Source of the DNA: Acidimicrobiaceae bacterium
GTDB lineage: Bacteria; Actinomycetota; Acidimicrobiia; Acidimicrobiales; Ilumatobacteraceae
Length of the DNA: 64,000 bases
NCBI GenBank assembly: GCA_024641005.1
Contig: JAHEDX010000013.1
Span: 1-64,000, forward strand
Direction: 5' to 3'
Below the pieces are notes generated by a model that made no database searches, was not told where the DNA came from, and saw only the letters and a list, made by a program, of their open reading frames with translations. Shown here one piece after another: positions 8,075 through 16,844 of the stretch (position 1 is the stretch's first letter; every line of letters starts with the position of its first letter). A program made the position numbers and the translations under genes.

Positions 8075-8120
8075 ACACCGACGACGCGTGAACCCATCGA
8101 GTGAGGGGACGGTCGACGGG

Positions 8121-8867
8121 TCAGAACGTGGACGTGATCAAGCGCCGGAAGATGTCGGCATCGTGCCCGGGGACGATGGCGGTGCCGCTCGACCGCTCGC
8201 GTCGCAGCATGTCGAGTGAGGCGCGCTGCTGGTCGAAGTCGAAACCGAACGGCGGCAGAACATCATCGTCGAGCGTGTGCCCGAAGTAGCAGGCGTCGGC
8301 GGCCAAGATCACCGGCCCTCCGGCGGTGAGGACCCGCAGCGACTGGTGACCGCAGGTGTGCCCGGGCGTCGGCACGCAGGTCACCGTGCCGTCGTCGAAC
8401 AGGTCGTGTGGGCCGTCGATCGCGATCACGTCGTGCCCGAGGTCGCACAACGAGCGTTCGTAGCCGCCGGCGGCGAGCATCGCGTTCCACTCGCCGCTTT
8501 GAACGATCACGCGAGCGTTCGGGAGCTCACAGAGTCCGCCGGAGTGATCGAAGTGACAGTGCGACAGCACCACCGTGAGCTTGCCCAGAGGGTCGACGTC
8601 GTGATGCGCGAGCCGATGACCGACGGTGCCGCCATGGTCGAGTTCGGGCGTGAACAGCTTCGACATCCGCCCGAGAGATTCGGGTCCGTCGGCCAGGTCG
8701 GGATGCAGCCCGACATCGAACACCACGGTTCCGTTCGGGTGTCGTACCAGCCAGGCCGGGACCGGCAGGCTGAACTCGTCGGTCGATCCGCCTTGCGAGA
8801 GCGTGCGTTGCTGAGTTCTCAGCCAGCCGCAATCGAGAGCGGTGATCGTTGGCGCACCGGACGACAT
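8121..8867 (-). CDS. Metallo-beta-lactamase-fold hydrolase, lactonase-like
   Basis: A 248-residue MBL-fold enzyme with the full zinc-binding set: HCHFDH at residues 103-108, H170 in PTPGH, D191 in AADACYFGH and H235 in IVPGHDAD. The layout and length resemble N-acyl-homoserine-lactonase-type MBL proteins (AttM/AiiA clade), which open lactone rings, but the same subfamily contains other esterases and lactonases. A quorum-quenching role is only a possibility. It is divergent from the acyl-CoA synthetase gene, 48 bases apart. Confidence 0.83.
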   Translation of the reverse strand: MSSGAPTITALDCGWLRTQQRTLSQGGSTDEFSLPVPAWLVRHPNGTVVFDVGLHPDLADGPESLGRMSKLFTPELDHGGTVGHRLAHHDVDPLGKLTVVLSHCHFDHSGGLCELPNARVIVQSGEWNAMLAAGGYERSLCDLGHDVIAIDGPHDLFDDGTVTCVPTPGHTCGHQSLRVLTAGGPVILAADACYFGHTLDDDVLPPFGFDFDQQRASLDMLRRERSSGTAIVPGHDADIFRRLITSTF

Positions 8868-8903
8868 CGACTGTGGTCTATCAGAATCCGACCGTCGACC
8901 TGC

Positions 8904-8909
8904 GACGAT
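8904..8909 (+). promoter_or_regulatory. Predicted -10 box, acyl-CoA synthetase gene
   Basis: GACGAT ends 6 nt (ggggag) before the ATG at 8916. Confidence 0.45.
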
Positions 8910-8915
8910 GGGGAG

Positions 8916-10319
8916 ATGACTCTGCTCCCTGCGCTCCACGGCGTTCACGGCGATCCCTCCGGCGCGGTGTCGGTCGCCGGCGAGACCTTGTCGTGGTCCG
9001 AGTTGGCGGGAAAGGCCGACGCAGTCGGCGCATGCGTTGGCGGTGCTGCGGCCATCGCCGTGTGCGGTGCGGCGTCGATCGAGACGGTCGTCGCCGTGGT
9101 GGCCGGGCTGCGCTGGGGGGTTCCGGTCGTGCCGGTGCCCGCCGATGCCGGCCCGATGGAGCGCGAGCACATTCTCCGCGACTCGGGGGCGGACATGGTG
9201 ATCGGTGATCCCGACTGGCCGGAGGTCGAACTCGAGCGTGTTCTCGTTCCCGCACGGGCGGGGTCACCGACGGGCGGGTCCGACGTCGGCGACAGCGACC
9301 CCGCCCTGATCATGTACACCTCAGGCACCACCGGGCTTCCGAAGGGCGCTGTCATCCCGCGGCGTGCTGTGGCCGCCGGGCTCGATGGCCTCGCGGACGC
9401 CTGGGGTTGGACACCGGACGACACGCTGGTGCACGGCCTGCCCTTGTTCCACGTGCACGGTCTGATCCTCGGGGTGCTCGGAGCGCTCCGCGTCGGTTCG
9501 AAGCTGGTGCACACGGGCAGACCCACGCCCGATCGGTACGCAGCGGCGGGCGGCACCTTGTACTTCGGCGTGCCCACCGTCTGGAGTCGGCTGGTCGCGG
9601 CTCCTGAACAGGCGAGGGCGCTCTCGTCGGCACGCCTACTCGTTTCGGGCAGCGCCGCCCTGCCGGTGCCCGTGTTCGATCGGATCCGCGAGTTGACCGG
9701 TCAGGCGCCGGTCGAGCGGTACGGCATGACCGAGACACTCATCACGTTGTCGACCCGTCACGACGGTGAGCGTCGGCCCGGCCACGTGGGTGTTCCGATC
9801 GCCGGCGTCGAGACGCGTCTGAGATCCGATGCCGGTGATCTGTTGCGACACGACGGGGAGACCATCGGTGGGCTCGAAGTGCGGGGCGCCACGATGTTCG
9901 ACGGTTATCTCAATCTGCCCGACAAGACGGCCGAGTCGATGACCGACGACGGCTGGTTCGTGACCGGTGACGCCGTGACGATCGGGCCCGATGGCTTCCA
10001 TCGCATCGTCGGGCGGGCCTCGATCGACATCATCAAGTCGGGCGGTTACAAGGTGGGTGCCGGCGAGGTCGAAACGGCGCTCTTGTCTCACCCGTCGGTC
10101 GAGGAAGTGGCGGTGATCGGGGTACCGGACGATGACCTCGGCGAGCGGATCGTCGCGTTCGTCGTCGGCGATCGCGTCGCGCCGCAGGAACTGATCGATC
10201 ACGTCGCTGCCCTGCTCTCGGTTCACAAGCGGCCACGCGAGATCCGTCTCGTCGAGAGCCTGCCCCGCAACGCGATGGGCAAGGTGCAGAAGCAGCAGCT
10301 GAGAGGGACCGATCGATAG
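8916..10319 (+). CDS. Acyl-CoA synthetase (ANL superfamily), malonyl-CoA synthetase-like
   Basis: A 467-residue adenylate-forming ligase that joins an organic acid to CoA using ATP. The P-loop [11 protein letters not shown] is near residues 134-144, YGMTET follows in the middle, DGWFVTGD and RASIDIIKSGGYKVG mark the hinge, and NAMGKVQK near the end carries the catalytic Lys. The short length and the GGYKVGAGEVE segment recall MatB-type malonyl/methylmalonyl-CoA synthetases, though the substrate cannot be assigned with certainty. The start is set by the promoter spacing and sits just after the divergent hydrolase gene. Confidence 0.88.
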   Translation: MTLLPALHGVHGDPSGAVSVAGETLSWSELAGKADAVGACVGGAAAIAVCGAASIETVVAVVAGLRWGVPVVPVPADAGPMEREHILRDSGADMVIGDPDWPEVELERVLVPARAGSPTGGSDVGDSDPALIMYTSGTTGLPKGAVIPRRAVAAGLDGLADAWGWTPDDTLVHGLPLFHVHGLILGVLGALRVGSKLVHTGRPTPDRYAAAGGTLYFGVPTVWSRLVAAPEQARALSSARLLVSGSAALPVPVFDRIRELTGQAPVERYGMTETLITLSTRHDGERRPGHVGVPIAGVETRLRSDAGDLLRHDGETIGGLEVRGATMFDGYLNLPDKTAESMTDDGWFVTGDAVTIGPDGFHRIVGRASIDIIKSGGYKVGAGEVETALLSHPSVEEVAVIGVPDDDLGERIVAFVVGDRVAPQELIDHVAALLSVHKRPREIRLVESLPRNAMGKVQKQQLRGTDR

Positions 10320-10327
10320 GTGTCCGG

Positions 10328-10345
10328 CCCGGGATCCGACCCGGG
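10328..10345. terminator. Possible bidirectional terminator hairpin
   Basis: CCCGGG (10328-10333) and CCCGGG (10340-10345) flank the loop ATCCGA in the 43-base gap between convergent genes. The stem is short and no T-run follows on either strand, so this is a weak call based mainly on position. Confidence 0.3.
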
Positions 10346-10362
10346 TGATCAGACGCGTGCGA

Positions 10363-12285
10363 TCAGATGCGGGTGATCACGAAGTCGGCCAGATCGACGT
10401 CGTGGGTCATCTGCCAGTACTCGAGCAGGCTGAACGGGGTGACCGACACGACTCGACCGTGCGAGTTGCGGTAGTAGGTCGACATCCCGGGGTGGCTCCA
10501 GATCATGTCGGCATGACGCTCGTCGACCAGGCGGACGAACTCGTCGTGGACGCGCTGCTTCGGTTCGATCGCGCTGATGTCGCCTTCGATCATCCGGACG
10601 ATCGCGTCGGTGATGTACCGGGTCTGGCTCTCGGCCTGGAAGATCGCACTGCCGCCGTGTCCCAACCCGGTGCTGGGGCCTTGCATCAGGAAGAAGTTCG
10701 GGAAGCCCGGCACCGTGATGCCGAGGTGGGCGGTGGCGTCGTCGTGCCCCCAGACGTCGTCGAGCACCATGCCGTCCCGGCCGACCGGGTGGAGCGCGCG
10801 CGCCATGTCGGTCATGCGGAACCCGGTCGACAGGACGATCGCGTCGACAGCGTGGTCGACACCATCGACCGTGCGGACTCCATCAGCGGTGATGCATTCG
10901 ATCGGTTGCGTGAGCAACGCCACGTTCGAGCGTCGAAGCGTGCGGTACCAGCCGTTGTCGAGCAGGATCCGTTTGCCGTACGGCGGATAGCTCGGGGTGC
11001 ACGCTGCGATCAGGTCGGCGCGGTCACCGAGTTCGTCCTCGATGTGATCGATCATCTCCTGGCGGTGACGTTCGTTGACCCGGTTCAACGACCTGTCGGG
11101 ATAGGGCCAGTTGGGGTCTCGTTTCAGGAATGGCAGCAGTCCGTCGCCGTAACGCCACAGCATCGCGAACCGGAACCATCGGGCATAGAACGGCACGTTC
11201 GTGAGCAGCCATTGCGATCGCTCGCTGATGAGGTCGTGGTACCGGGGGATCGGGCGGGCCCACTGCGGGCTGCGCTGAAAGATGGCGAGGTGTTCGACGT
11301 CCTCGGCGATCGTGGGAGCGATCTGCATCGCCGAGGCGCCGGTTCCGATGATCGCCACGCGTTTTCCGTTGACGTCGAGATCGTCGGGCCAGGCGGTGGT
11401 GTGGAACATCGGCCCGGTGAACGTCGACATACCGTCGATGTCGGGGACGGACGGAATGCCGAACTGGCCGATCGCGGCGACGAGATCCGTACCGGTGAAC
11501 ATCTGCGGGCCGTCGGGCGTGGACACGGCGACGTCCCATGCCTGGGTCGTCTCGTTCCACTCGGCCGCGGTCACCTCGGTGTGGAAGCTGATGTGCTCGC
11601 GCAATCCGAACTCGTCGGTGCAGTCGCGCAAGTAGTCGAGCAGCTCCTGCTGCGGCGAGAAGTTGCGCGTCCAGGGGTGGCGATGACCGAGCGAGTACGA
11701 GTAGGCGTGATTCGGGGTGTCGACTCCACAGCCGGGGTAGATGTTGTCTCGCCACGTACCGCCGACCTCGCCCGCGCGCTCGAGGATCGTGAACGGGATG
11801 CCGAGCCGAAGCAGCCGTGCGCCCAGGATCAGTCCGCTCGCCCCGGCACCCACGATCACGACATACCGGTCAGGTGGCGCTTCGGGTGTGCCTTCCTTCC
11901 ACGCCACGTCGCGATCCACCATGCCGAGGTCTTCTCGCATCATCGGCGCGTACGACGCATCGATCGGCTCGTCCATGCACCAGCACATCATCTCGAGCAT
12001 CAGCTCGTCGCCAGGATCATCGATCGCCACCGTGACGCTGTCGCCGGTGAGCAATTCGAGGGCGGCGGCCCGGATTTCGTCGGCGATCCCAGGTGGGAGC
12101 CCGGCGTGTTCGTCGGCGATCAGCTTCACATCCCGACGCGGCCGGTACGGCTCGGCGAGCCAGCGCCGGTCACCACTGAGATGGACCAGGCACATCAACA
12201 GCGCCCGAAGATCTGCGTCTGCGAGCGCGTCGGCCAGTCGCTCCCGGTCGAGCGGAGCGAGCTGCGCTGTCGGCGTCGTGTCCAT
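10363..12285 (-). CDS. Type I Baeyer-Villiger monooxygenase, 4-hydroxyacetophenone-monooxygenase-like
   Basis: A 640-residue FAD/NADPH monooxygenase that would insert oxygen next to a ketone to give an ester. The FAD Rossmann motif GAGASG is at 146-151, the type I fingerprint FTGPMFHTTAWP at 289-300, and the NADPH motif GTGASA at 314-319. The roughly 135-residue N-terminal extension and total length match 4-hydroxyacetophenone monooxygenase (HAPMO), known from Pseudomonas, rather than the shorter cyclohexanone enzymes. An HSL-type hydrolase that could cleave an ester lies 3.5 kb away. Substrate remains inferred. Confidence 0.88.
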   Translation of the reverse strand: MDTTPTAQLAPLDRERLADALADADLRALLMCLVHLSGDRRWLAEPYRPRRDVKLIADEHAGLPPGIADEIRAAALELLTGDSVTVAIDDPGDELMLEMMCWCMDEPIDASYAPMMREDLGMVDRDVAWKEGTPEAPPDRYVVIVGAGASGLILGARLLRLGIPFTILERAGEVGGTWRDNIYPGCGVDTPNHAYSYSLGHRHPWTRNFSPQQELLDYLRDCTDEFGLREHISFHTEVTAAEWNETTQAWDVAVSTPDGPQMFTGTDLVAAIGQFGIPSVPDIDGMSTFTGPMFHTTAWPDDLDVNGKRVAIIGTGASAMQIAPTIAEDVEHLAIFQRSPQWARPIPRYHDLISERSQWLLTNVPFYARWFRFAMLWRYGDGLLPFLKRDPNWPYPDRSLNRVNERHRQEMIDHIEDELGDRADLIAACTPSYPPYGKRILLDNGWYRTLRRSNVALLTQPIECITADGVRTVDGVDHAVDAIVLSTGFRMTDMARALHPVGRDGMVLDDVWGHDDATAHLGITVPGFPNFFLMQGPSTGLGHGGSAIFQAESQTRYITDAIVRMIEGDISAIEPKQRVHDEFVRLVDERHADMIWSHPGMSTYYRNSHGRVVSVTPFSLLEYWQMTHDVDLADFVITRI

Positions 12286-12346
12286 CCCAGTTCCTGACAG
12301 TAGAAGTCCGAGGGCTCCGTTCTCGAACGGGCCGACCCTCTCGGGA

Positions 12347-12352
12347 TACCGT
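12347..12352 (+). promoter_or_regulatory. Predicted -10 box, PanE-like gene
   Basis: TACCGT ends 6 nt (agtcct) before the GTG at 12359, in the 73-base region divergent from the monooxygenase. Confidence 0.5.
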
Positions 12353-12358
12353 AGTCCT

Positions 12359-13285
12359 GTGCGAGTGTGCGTGATCGGTGCTGGTTCGCTCGGCTCGGCG
12401 ATCGGAGGCACCTTGGCGGCCGCCGGCAACGACGTGGTCCTCGTCAGCCGCAACCGAGAGCACGTCGACGCGATCAATGCGCAGGGGCTCGTGATGCACG
12501 ACGGACGGCAGGGGCGGTCGGTCACCGTTCGGGCGGAGACGGGTTACGGCGACGTCCAATCGGTCGACCTTGCGATCATCTTGGTCAAATCGTTCGACAC
12601 GAGAGCAGCCGTCGAAGCGGCGTTGCCGGTGATCGGTCCCGGCACTGCAGTACTGACCCTCCAGAACGGCGTCGGATGTGAGGAGATCGTTGCCGAGGTG
12701 GTCGGTGGTGAACGTGTCGTTGCGGGGCGAACGTTCGTCGGTGGACGCATCGTTTCGCCAGGCGTCGTCGAGTTCGGCGTGACCGGTCGCCGCACGGCAA
12801 TCGGCGAACTCGACGGGTCGGTCACCGAGCGGATTCAGCGCATCGCGAACGTCTTCGAGTCGGCGGGCATGGCGATCGACGTCAGTACCGACATCGTCGC
12901 GATGATGTGGGAGAAGTTGTTGGTCAACGTGGCGACGGGAGCGTGGAGCGCACTGACCGGCTTGCCGTACGGTGAGCTGTCGATCCATCCGGATGTGTCG
13001 GCGATGGCGGTGGCGACCGTCGCCGAGGCGATGGACGTCGCCCGCGCACTGGGCATCTCGATCACCACGACCGATCCAGAGGTGCCGTGGCGTCGGGCCT
13101 GGGAGGGTTTGCCGTACGGGTTCAAGGCGTCGATGCTGCAGAGCATCGAGAAGGGTTCGCGAACCGAGGTCGACGTGATGCACGGAGCGGTGTGCCGCGG
13201 CGGGAGGAGCGCCGGCGTGCCGACGCCGGTCAACGACACCCTGCTCGCCGCTGTGAAAGGTCTCGAGCGCCGGTTGGACCTGTGA
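12359..13285 (+). CDS. 2-dehydropantoate 2-reductase family protein (PanE/ApbA-like)
   Basis: A 308-residue NADPH-dependent reductase of the ketopantoate reductase family. The protein opens directly with the Rossmann strand RVCVIGAGSLGSAIGGTL, which fixes the GTG start. LQNGVG and the interdomain segment MMWEKLLVNVATGAWSAL carry the catalytic-Lys region. The end ISIEKGSRTE-like stretch (MLQSIEKGSRTEVDV) is also diagnostic. True PanE makes pantoate for CoA; actinobacteria often have several paralogues acting on other 2-keto acids, and no pantothenate genes are nearby, so I withhold the symbol. Confidence 0.87.
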   Translation: MRVCVIGAGSLGSAIGGTLAAAGNDVVLVSRNREHVDAINAQGLVMHDGRQGRSVTVRAETGYGDVQSVDLAIILVKSFDTRAAVEAALPVIGPGTAVLTLQNGVGCEEIVAEVVGGERVVAGRTFVGGRIVSPGVVEFGVTGRRTAIGELDGSVTERIQRIANVFESAGMAIDVSTDIVAMMWEKLLVNVATGAWSALTGLPYGELSIHPDVSAMAVATVAEAMDVARALGISITTTDPEVPWRRAWEGLPYGFKASMLQSIEKGSRTEVDVMHGAVCRGGRSAGVPTPVNDTLLAAVKGLERRLDL

Positions 13286-13298
13286 CCGGATGTCGGAA

Positions 13299-13321
13299 CG
13301 ACGGTTCGGTCAGGGCCGTCG
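13299..13321. terminator. Possible weak terminator hairpin between convergent genes
   Basis: CGACGG (13299-13304) can pair with CCGTCG (13316-13321) across an 11-base loop in the 42-base gap between the PanE-like gene and the secreted propeller gene. No T-run is present. Confidence 0.22.
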
Positions 13322-13327
13322 GCCGAC

Positions 13328-15721
13328 TCAGCTGACGCCGGAGACCAGGGTGGGCGACGTTCGGGTCTCGAAGGTTCCGTCGCCCAGCTGGCCGGAACTG
13401 TTGTCGCCCCAGCAGTACACGTCTCCGTCGAGAGCGACTGCACACAGGTGGAATCTCGTGGCATCGAAAGATGCGATCGGCGGAAGGCCCACGACCGGCA
13501 CGCTGACCGAGGTCGTGTCGGTCCACGGATCGGGCGCCAGCCCCCAACGGCCAGACGACGACGACCCCCAGCAGTAGACCTGGTCGTCCTGGCGGAGAAC
13601 GCAGGCATAGTCGTCGCCGCCGTCGATCTGAACGATGTCGGTGACGGGGTCGCCGGAGATGCTGTCGCGTACGACCACCGGCGTCATCGACCGACCGACG
13701 GTGCCGTCACCGAGGAAGCTGTTTCCCCAGCAGACGGCTTGGCCGGATCGGCGGGTGGCGCAGGCTCTCAGCCCTTGCACCGTCACCGATGTGGCGTCGG
13801 TGAGACCGGCGACCTGTACCGGTGTGATGGAGTCCTGTCCGGAACCATCGCCGAGGACCCCCGTGCTCGCCAACCTGCCCCAACACGACACACGACCGTT
13901 GCCATCCAGGGCGCATGCGCTCTCGGAACCCACCTCGAGCCCGATGACGCCAGTCAGGCCAGGGACCTTCTTGGGGGTCGGTGCAGGCGCCCCGACAAAG
14001 GATGCGCCCCAGCAACTCACGGTACCGTCGGCGACGAGCGCGCACGTCTGGAGGTAGCCGGTGTCGATGGCCACCACGTTGCTCAGGCCAGGTACTCGAA
14101 CCGGGGGCCATCTGTCTCCCACGCTTCCGTCCCCGGCGAGTGGAATGACACCGGATGACGACCAACACCACACGGAGCCGCCCTGGCGGATCACGCACGA
14201 GTGCGCCCAGTCGACTGCCATGTCGACCGCATCGTCGAACAGGCCGAGCTGATACGGGTACGGTCGCGCGTTCGCCGGTCGGTAGAGCAGTTGAGTGTCC
14301 TGAGGCGCCTCGCCCCAGCACGAGACGGTGCCGATATCGAACAGCGCACAGCTCGCTCGCTGATCGGTGACGATCTCTCTGACGTTGCCGATCTCGGACC
14401 GGAAGTATCCGGCGACATCGACCGCTAGGTCGGTCGTGCCGGCCCTGTTGTAGATGTCGATGTTGCCTCCGGCGCCGACCTTGACGACGACGAGATTGGG
14501 TACGACCTCGCCTCGACCGACCAGATTCAGATTGGAGGCCTTGGGCCGGTCGGCGCCCGACGGCCAGACGGTGACATACGACGGTGACCCAGGGTGGATC
14601 GCCGTGACATTGAGGACCACTGCTGACACTCCGCTTGCGGGGATGCCGGCGAGCCCGGTGACGTCGATCGAGTACGAGTAGTCCCCCCCGAGTCGGGCGC
14701 CCATGTTGACGCCTCCGGGAGTGACGGGTTGATCTGGGCGCGTCTCGAGGATGCGCGCTGGTTGCAGCGGTACGAAGGCGCCGTCGGTCGGGAAGTACCC
14801 GGCGAGATCGGCGACGACGTCGGCCGTGCCCGCTGCGTTGAACACGGACACCGAACCGGCCTTGCCGACCTTGACGATCACGAGATTTGGTCTGGTCGTT
14901 CCAGGGGTGAGATTGAGATTGGATGCGATGGGGCGAGGTGCACCGCTCGGCCACAGGGTGAGAAACGATGCGCCCGTCACATTGGTCGCCGTCACGTTCA
15001 GGACGACCGCCGAGACCCCGGTGCTGGGCACGCCGGCGCGACCGAGCAACTCGAGATCCAGGGACTCTGATGGCCCGAGCGGCGCACCCGGCCTGCCTCG
15101 ACCATCGATCGTCGCCAGTCCGGCACGGGTTTCGAGCACCCGGGCAGGGACGAGCGGCACATAGGCGTCGGCAGCGGGGAAGTACCCGCTGAGGTCGACG
15201 ACGACGTCGACGTCGCCGAATCGGTTGAAGATGCTGACCTGACCACCGGCCCCGACCTTTGCGATGACGAGGTTCGGTATGACATCGCCGGGACCGAAGT
15301 TGAGGTTTGATGCTGTGGGCCGTGTCGCTCCGGTCGGCCAGACCGTGAGGAACGAGGCCGTCGTCGGGTTCACGGCGGTCACGTTCAGCACGACGGCGGA
15401 CACGCCTGTCGCGGGGACTCCACCCCGACCGAGGACGGTGACGTCGACCCTCGATGCGGCGCCCAGAGGTGCCTTGGGTCGGCCGAGCCCGTCCACGGTC
15501 TGCTCTGTCGGTCGGGTGTCGAGGAGCCGCGCCGGCACCACGGGGGTGTACGACTGACGCGCCGCCGGCGGTGTCGGAGCAGGCAGGGCCGCGTACGCCG
15601 CACCGCTCGGCGTGGTGAACAACATGGACGACACCACTGCGGTCGCTGCTGCGCCGAGGCAGAGTCCGCGACGCGCTCGGTTCGGTCGGAGGGGTCGTGG
15701 CTGACGTCGGGGCGTGGTCAT
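13328..15721 (-). CDS. Secreted RCC1-like beta-propeller protein with three N-terminal repeat modules
   Basis: A 797-residue exported protein. Residues 1-45 are a signal peptide: a basic segment (RPNRARRG), then a hydrophobic core and small residues before AAYAA. Residues 58-186, 187-315 and 316-445 are three copies of one module running from VPARxLxTR through SAVVLNVTA and PNLVxxKVG to a DLxGYF end. Residues 446-797 hold seven RCC1-like repeats, each with a Cys, about ten residues and a second Cys followed by Trp (such as CALVADGTVSCWG). Seven repeats suit one closed propeller. Probably cell-surface or extracellular binding; no catalytic residues are visible. Confidence 0.85.
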   Translation of the reverse strand: MTTPRRQPRPLRPNRARRGLCLGAAATAVVSSMLFTTPSGAAYAALPAPTPPAARQSYTPVVPARLLDTRPTEQTVDGLGRPKAPLGAASRVDVTVLGRGGVPATGVSAVVLNVTAVNPTTASFLTVWPTGATRPTASNLNFGPGDVIPNLVIAKVGAGGQVSIFNRFGDVDVVVDLSGYFPAADAYVPLVPARVLETRAGLATIDGRGRPGAPLGPSESLDLELLGRAGVPSTGVSAVVLNVTATNVTGASFLTLWPSGAPRPIASNLNLTPGTTRPNLVIVKVGKAGSVSVFNAAGTADVVADLAGYFPTDGAFVPLQPARILETRPDQPVTPGGVNMGARLGGDYSYSIDVTGLAGIPASGVSAVVLNVTAIHPGSPSYVTVWPSGADRPKASNLNLVGRGEVVPNLVVVKVGAGGNIDIYNRAGTTDLAVDVAGYFRSEIGNVREIVTDQRASCALFDIGTVSCWGEAPQDTQLLYRPANARPYPYQLGLFDDAVDMAVDWAHSCVIRQGGSVWCWSSSGVIPLAGDGSVGDRWPPVRVPGLSNVVAIDTGYLQTCALVADGTVSCWGASFVGAPAPTPKKVPGLTGVIGLEVGSESACALDGNGRVSCWGRLASTGVLGDGSGQDSITPVQVAGLTDATSVTVQGLRACATRRSGQAVCWGNSFLGDGTVGRSMTPVVVRDSISGDPVTDIVQIDGGDDYACVLRQDDQVYCWGSSSSGRWGLAPDPWTDTTSVSVPVVGLPPIASFDATRFHLCAVALDGDVYCWGDNSSGQLGDGTFETRTSPTLVSGVS

Positions 15722-15845
15722 CTGTGACGAGCCGGGAACGCAGGGCGTGTGTTGCACGGCGGGCATCATCGCGTACGACCTTCCCGGAACACGTTCACCA
15801 CTCGAGATGCCTGTCACGTTTCGCGGCGGCCGAAACGATCGCCGG

Positions 15846-16778
15846 TCACCCGGTCGACTCGGCGAACGCCGTCGCGAGTGCTCGTGCCAGGTCGTCGTGT
15901 GCCTGCTCGGCCCGCCCGATGGCATGCCAGCGGCTGACGAATCCGTGCACGACGCCGGGATACCGATCGACCGTCACCGTCACAGCCGCTTCGCCGAGAC
16001 GTCGGGCGTACAGTTCGGCCTCGTCACGCAGCGGATCGAACTCGGCTGTCTGCACGTATGCCGGGGCGAGACCGGTCAGCAACTCGCACCTCGCCGGTAC
16101 GGCCCTCGGATCGAATCGGTGCTCACCGGGCACGAACTGGTCCCAGAACCACGTCATGTCGCTGGCTGTGAGGAAGAAGCCTTCCGCGTTCTCGCTCATC
16201 GAGGGGTACGCGTCCTGGTGATCGTCGATGCAGGGGTAGATGAGCGCCTGCATCGTCAGTCGGGTGCCTTCGTCCCGGGCGCGGATCGCCACACCTGCGG
16301 CGAGATTGCCGCCGGCGCTGTCGCCGCACACCGCGATTCGCGACGTGTCGCCTCCCCAGTCGGTTGCGTGCTCGGCGAGCCAGGCCGTCGCCGCCCAGCA
16401 GTCGTCGTGCGGAGCTGGGAACGGGTGCTCGGGTGCGAGCCGATAGTCGACCGATATCACCATCGCCGACGAGCGAAGGGCAATCCTCCTGGCGAGCGCG
16501 TCGTGGCCGTCGACGCTCGACAACACCCAACCGCCGCCATGGAAGAACACGACGATCGGCAGGTTTGCGTCGTCCGTGTCGGCATACAACCGCACGGGGA
16601 TCTCGCCGGCGGGACCGGGGATCGAGCGGTTCTCGACCCGTGCGAGCGGTTCAGCGGTGGGTTTGGGCGCTCCGTCATAGTTTGCCCGGGCTTGTGCAAC
16701 CGTCCCGGCAGACATCGCCGGCGCCTGGAGCTCGGCCAGACCCGACAGCATTTCGGCGACATCGGGATCCAACGGCAT
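15846..16778 (-). CDS. Alpha/beta hydrolase of the HSL (hormone-sensitive lipase) esterase family
   Basis: A 310-residue esterase. The oxyanion-hole motif HGGG lies in FFHGGGWVLSS, the nucleophile Ser in GDSAGGNLA, the acid in AEFDPLRDE and the catalytic His in VVHGFVSR, so the triad is complete. HSL-family enzymes cleave short-chain esters of carboxylic acids. It sits between the secreted propeller protein and a divergent benzoate-CoA ligase-like gene. With the Baeyer-Villiger enzyme at 10.4-12.3 kb, an ester-cleaving step in ketone breakdown is a reasonable but untested idea. Confidence 0.9.
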   Translation of the reverse strand: MPLDPDVAEMLSGLAELQAPAMSAGTVAQARANYDGAPKPTAEPLARVENRSIPGPAGEIPVRLYADTDDANLPIVVFFHGGGWVLSSVDGHDALARRIALRSSAMVISVDYRLAPEHPFPAPHDDCWAATAWLAEHATDWGGDTSRIAVCGDSAGGNLAAGVAIRARDEGTRLTMQALIYPCIDDHQDAYPSMSENAEGFFLTASDMTWFWDQFVPGEHRFDPRAVPARCELLTGLAPAYVQTAEFDPLRDEAELYARRLGEAAVTVTVDRYPGVVHGFVSRWHAIGRAEQAHDDLARALATAFAESTG

Positions 16779-16784
16779 CCCGCC

Positions 16785-16790
16785 AGTGTG
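16785..16790 (-). promoter_or_regulatory. Predicted -10 box, HSL esterase gene
   Basis: On the minus strand CACACT ends 6 nt (ggcggg) before the ATG at 16778. Confidence 0.47.
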
Positions 16791-16832
16791 CCACCGCCGC
16801 CGACCGCGTTCGGCGTCGGGGGGCCGGCCTGC

Positions 16833-16838
16833 GACAAT
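16833..16838 (+). promoter_or_regulatory. Predicted -10 box, benzoate-CoA ligase-like gene
   Basis: GACAAT ends 6 nt (gcttgc) before the GTG at 16845. With the divergent esterase promoter the two -10 boxes are only 42 bases apart, so the -35 regions must interleave. Confidence 0.48.
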
Positions 16839-16844
16839 GCTTGC

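Noticed and set aside
10345-12297. A 650-codon open frame on the plus strand opposite the Baeyer-Villiger gene
   Set aside because: Composition is that of a high-GC antisense shadow, it has no recognisable motif, and the minus strand encodes a complete known enzyme.
15714-16844. Long in-frame extension upstream of the benzoate-CoA ligase-like gene
   Set aside because: The extension is antisense to the esterase gene and not part of the ligase fold; the GTG at 16845 has a correctly spaced promoter box.
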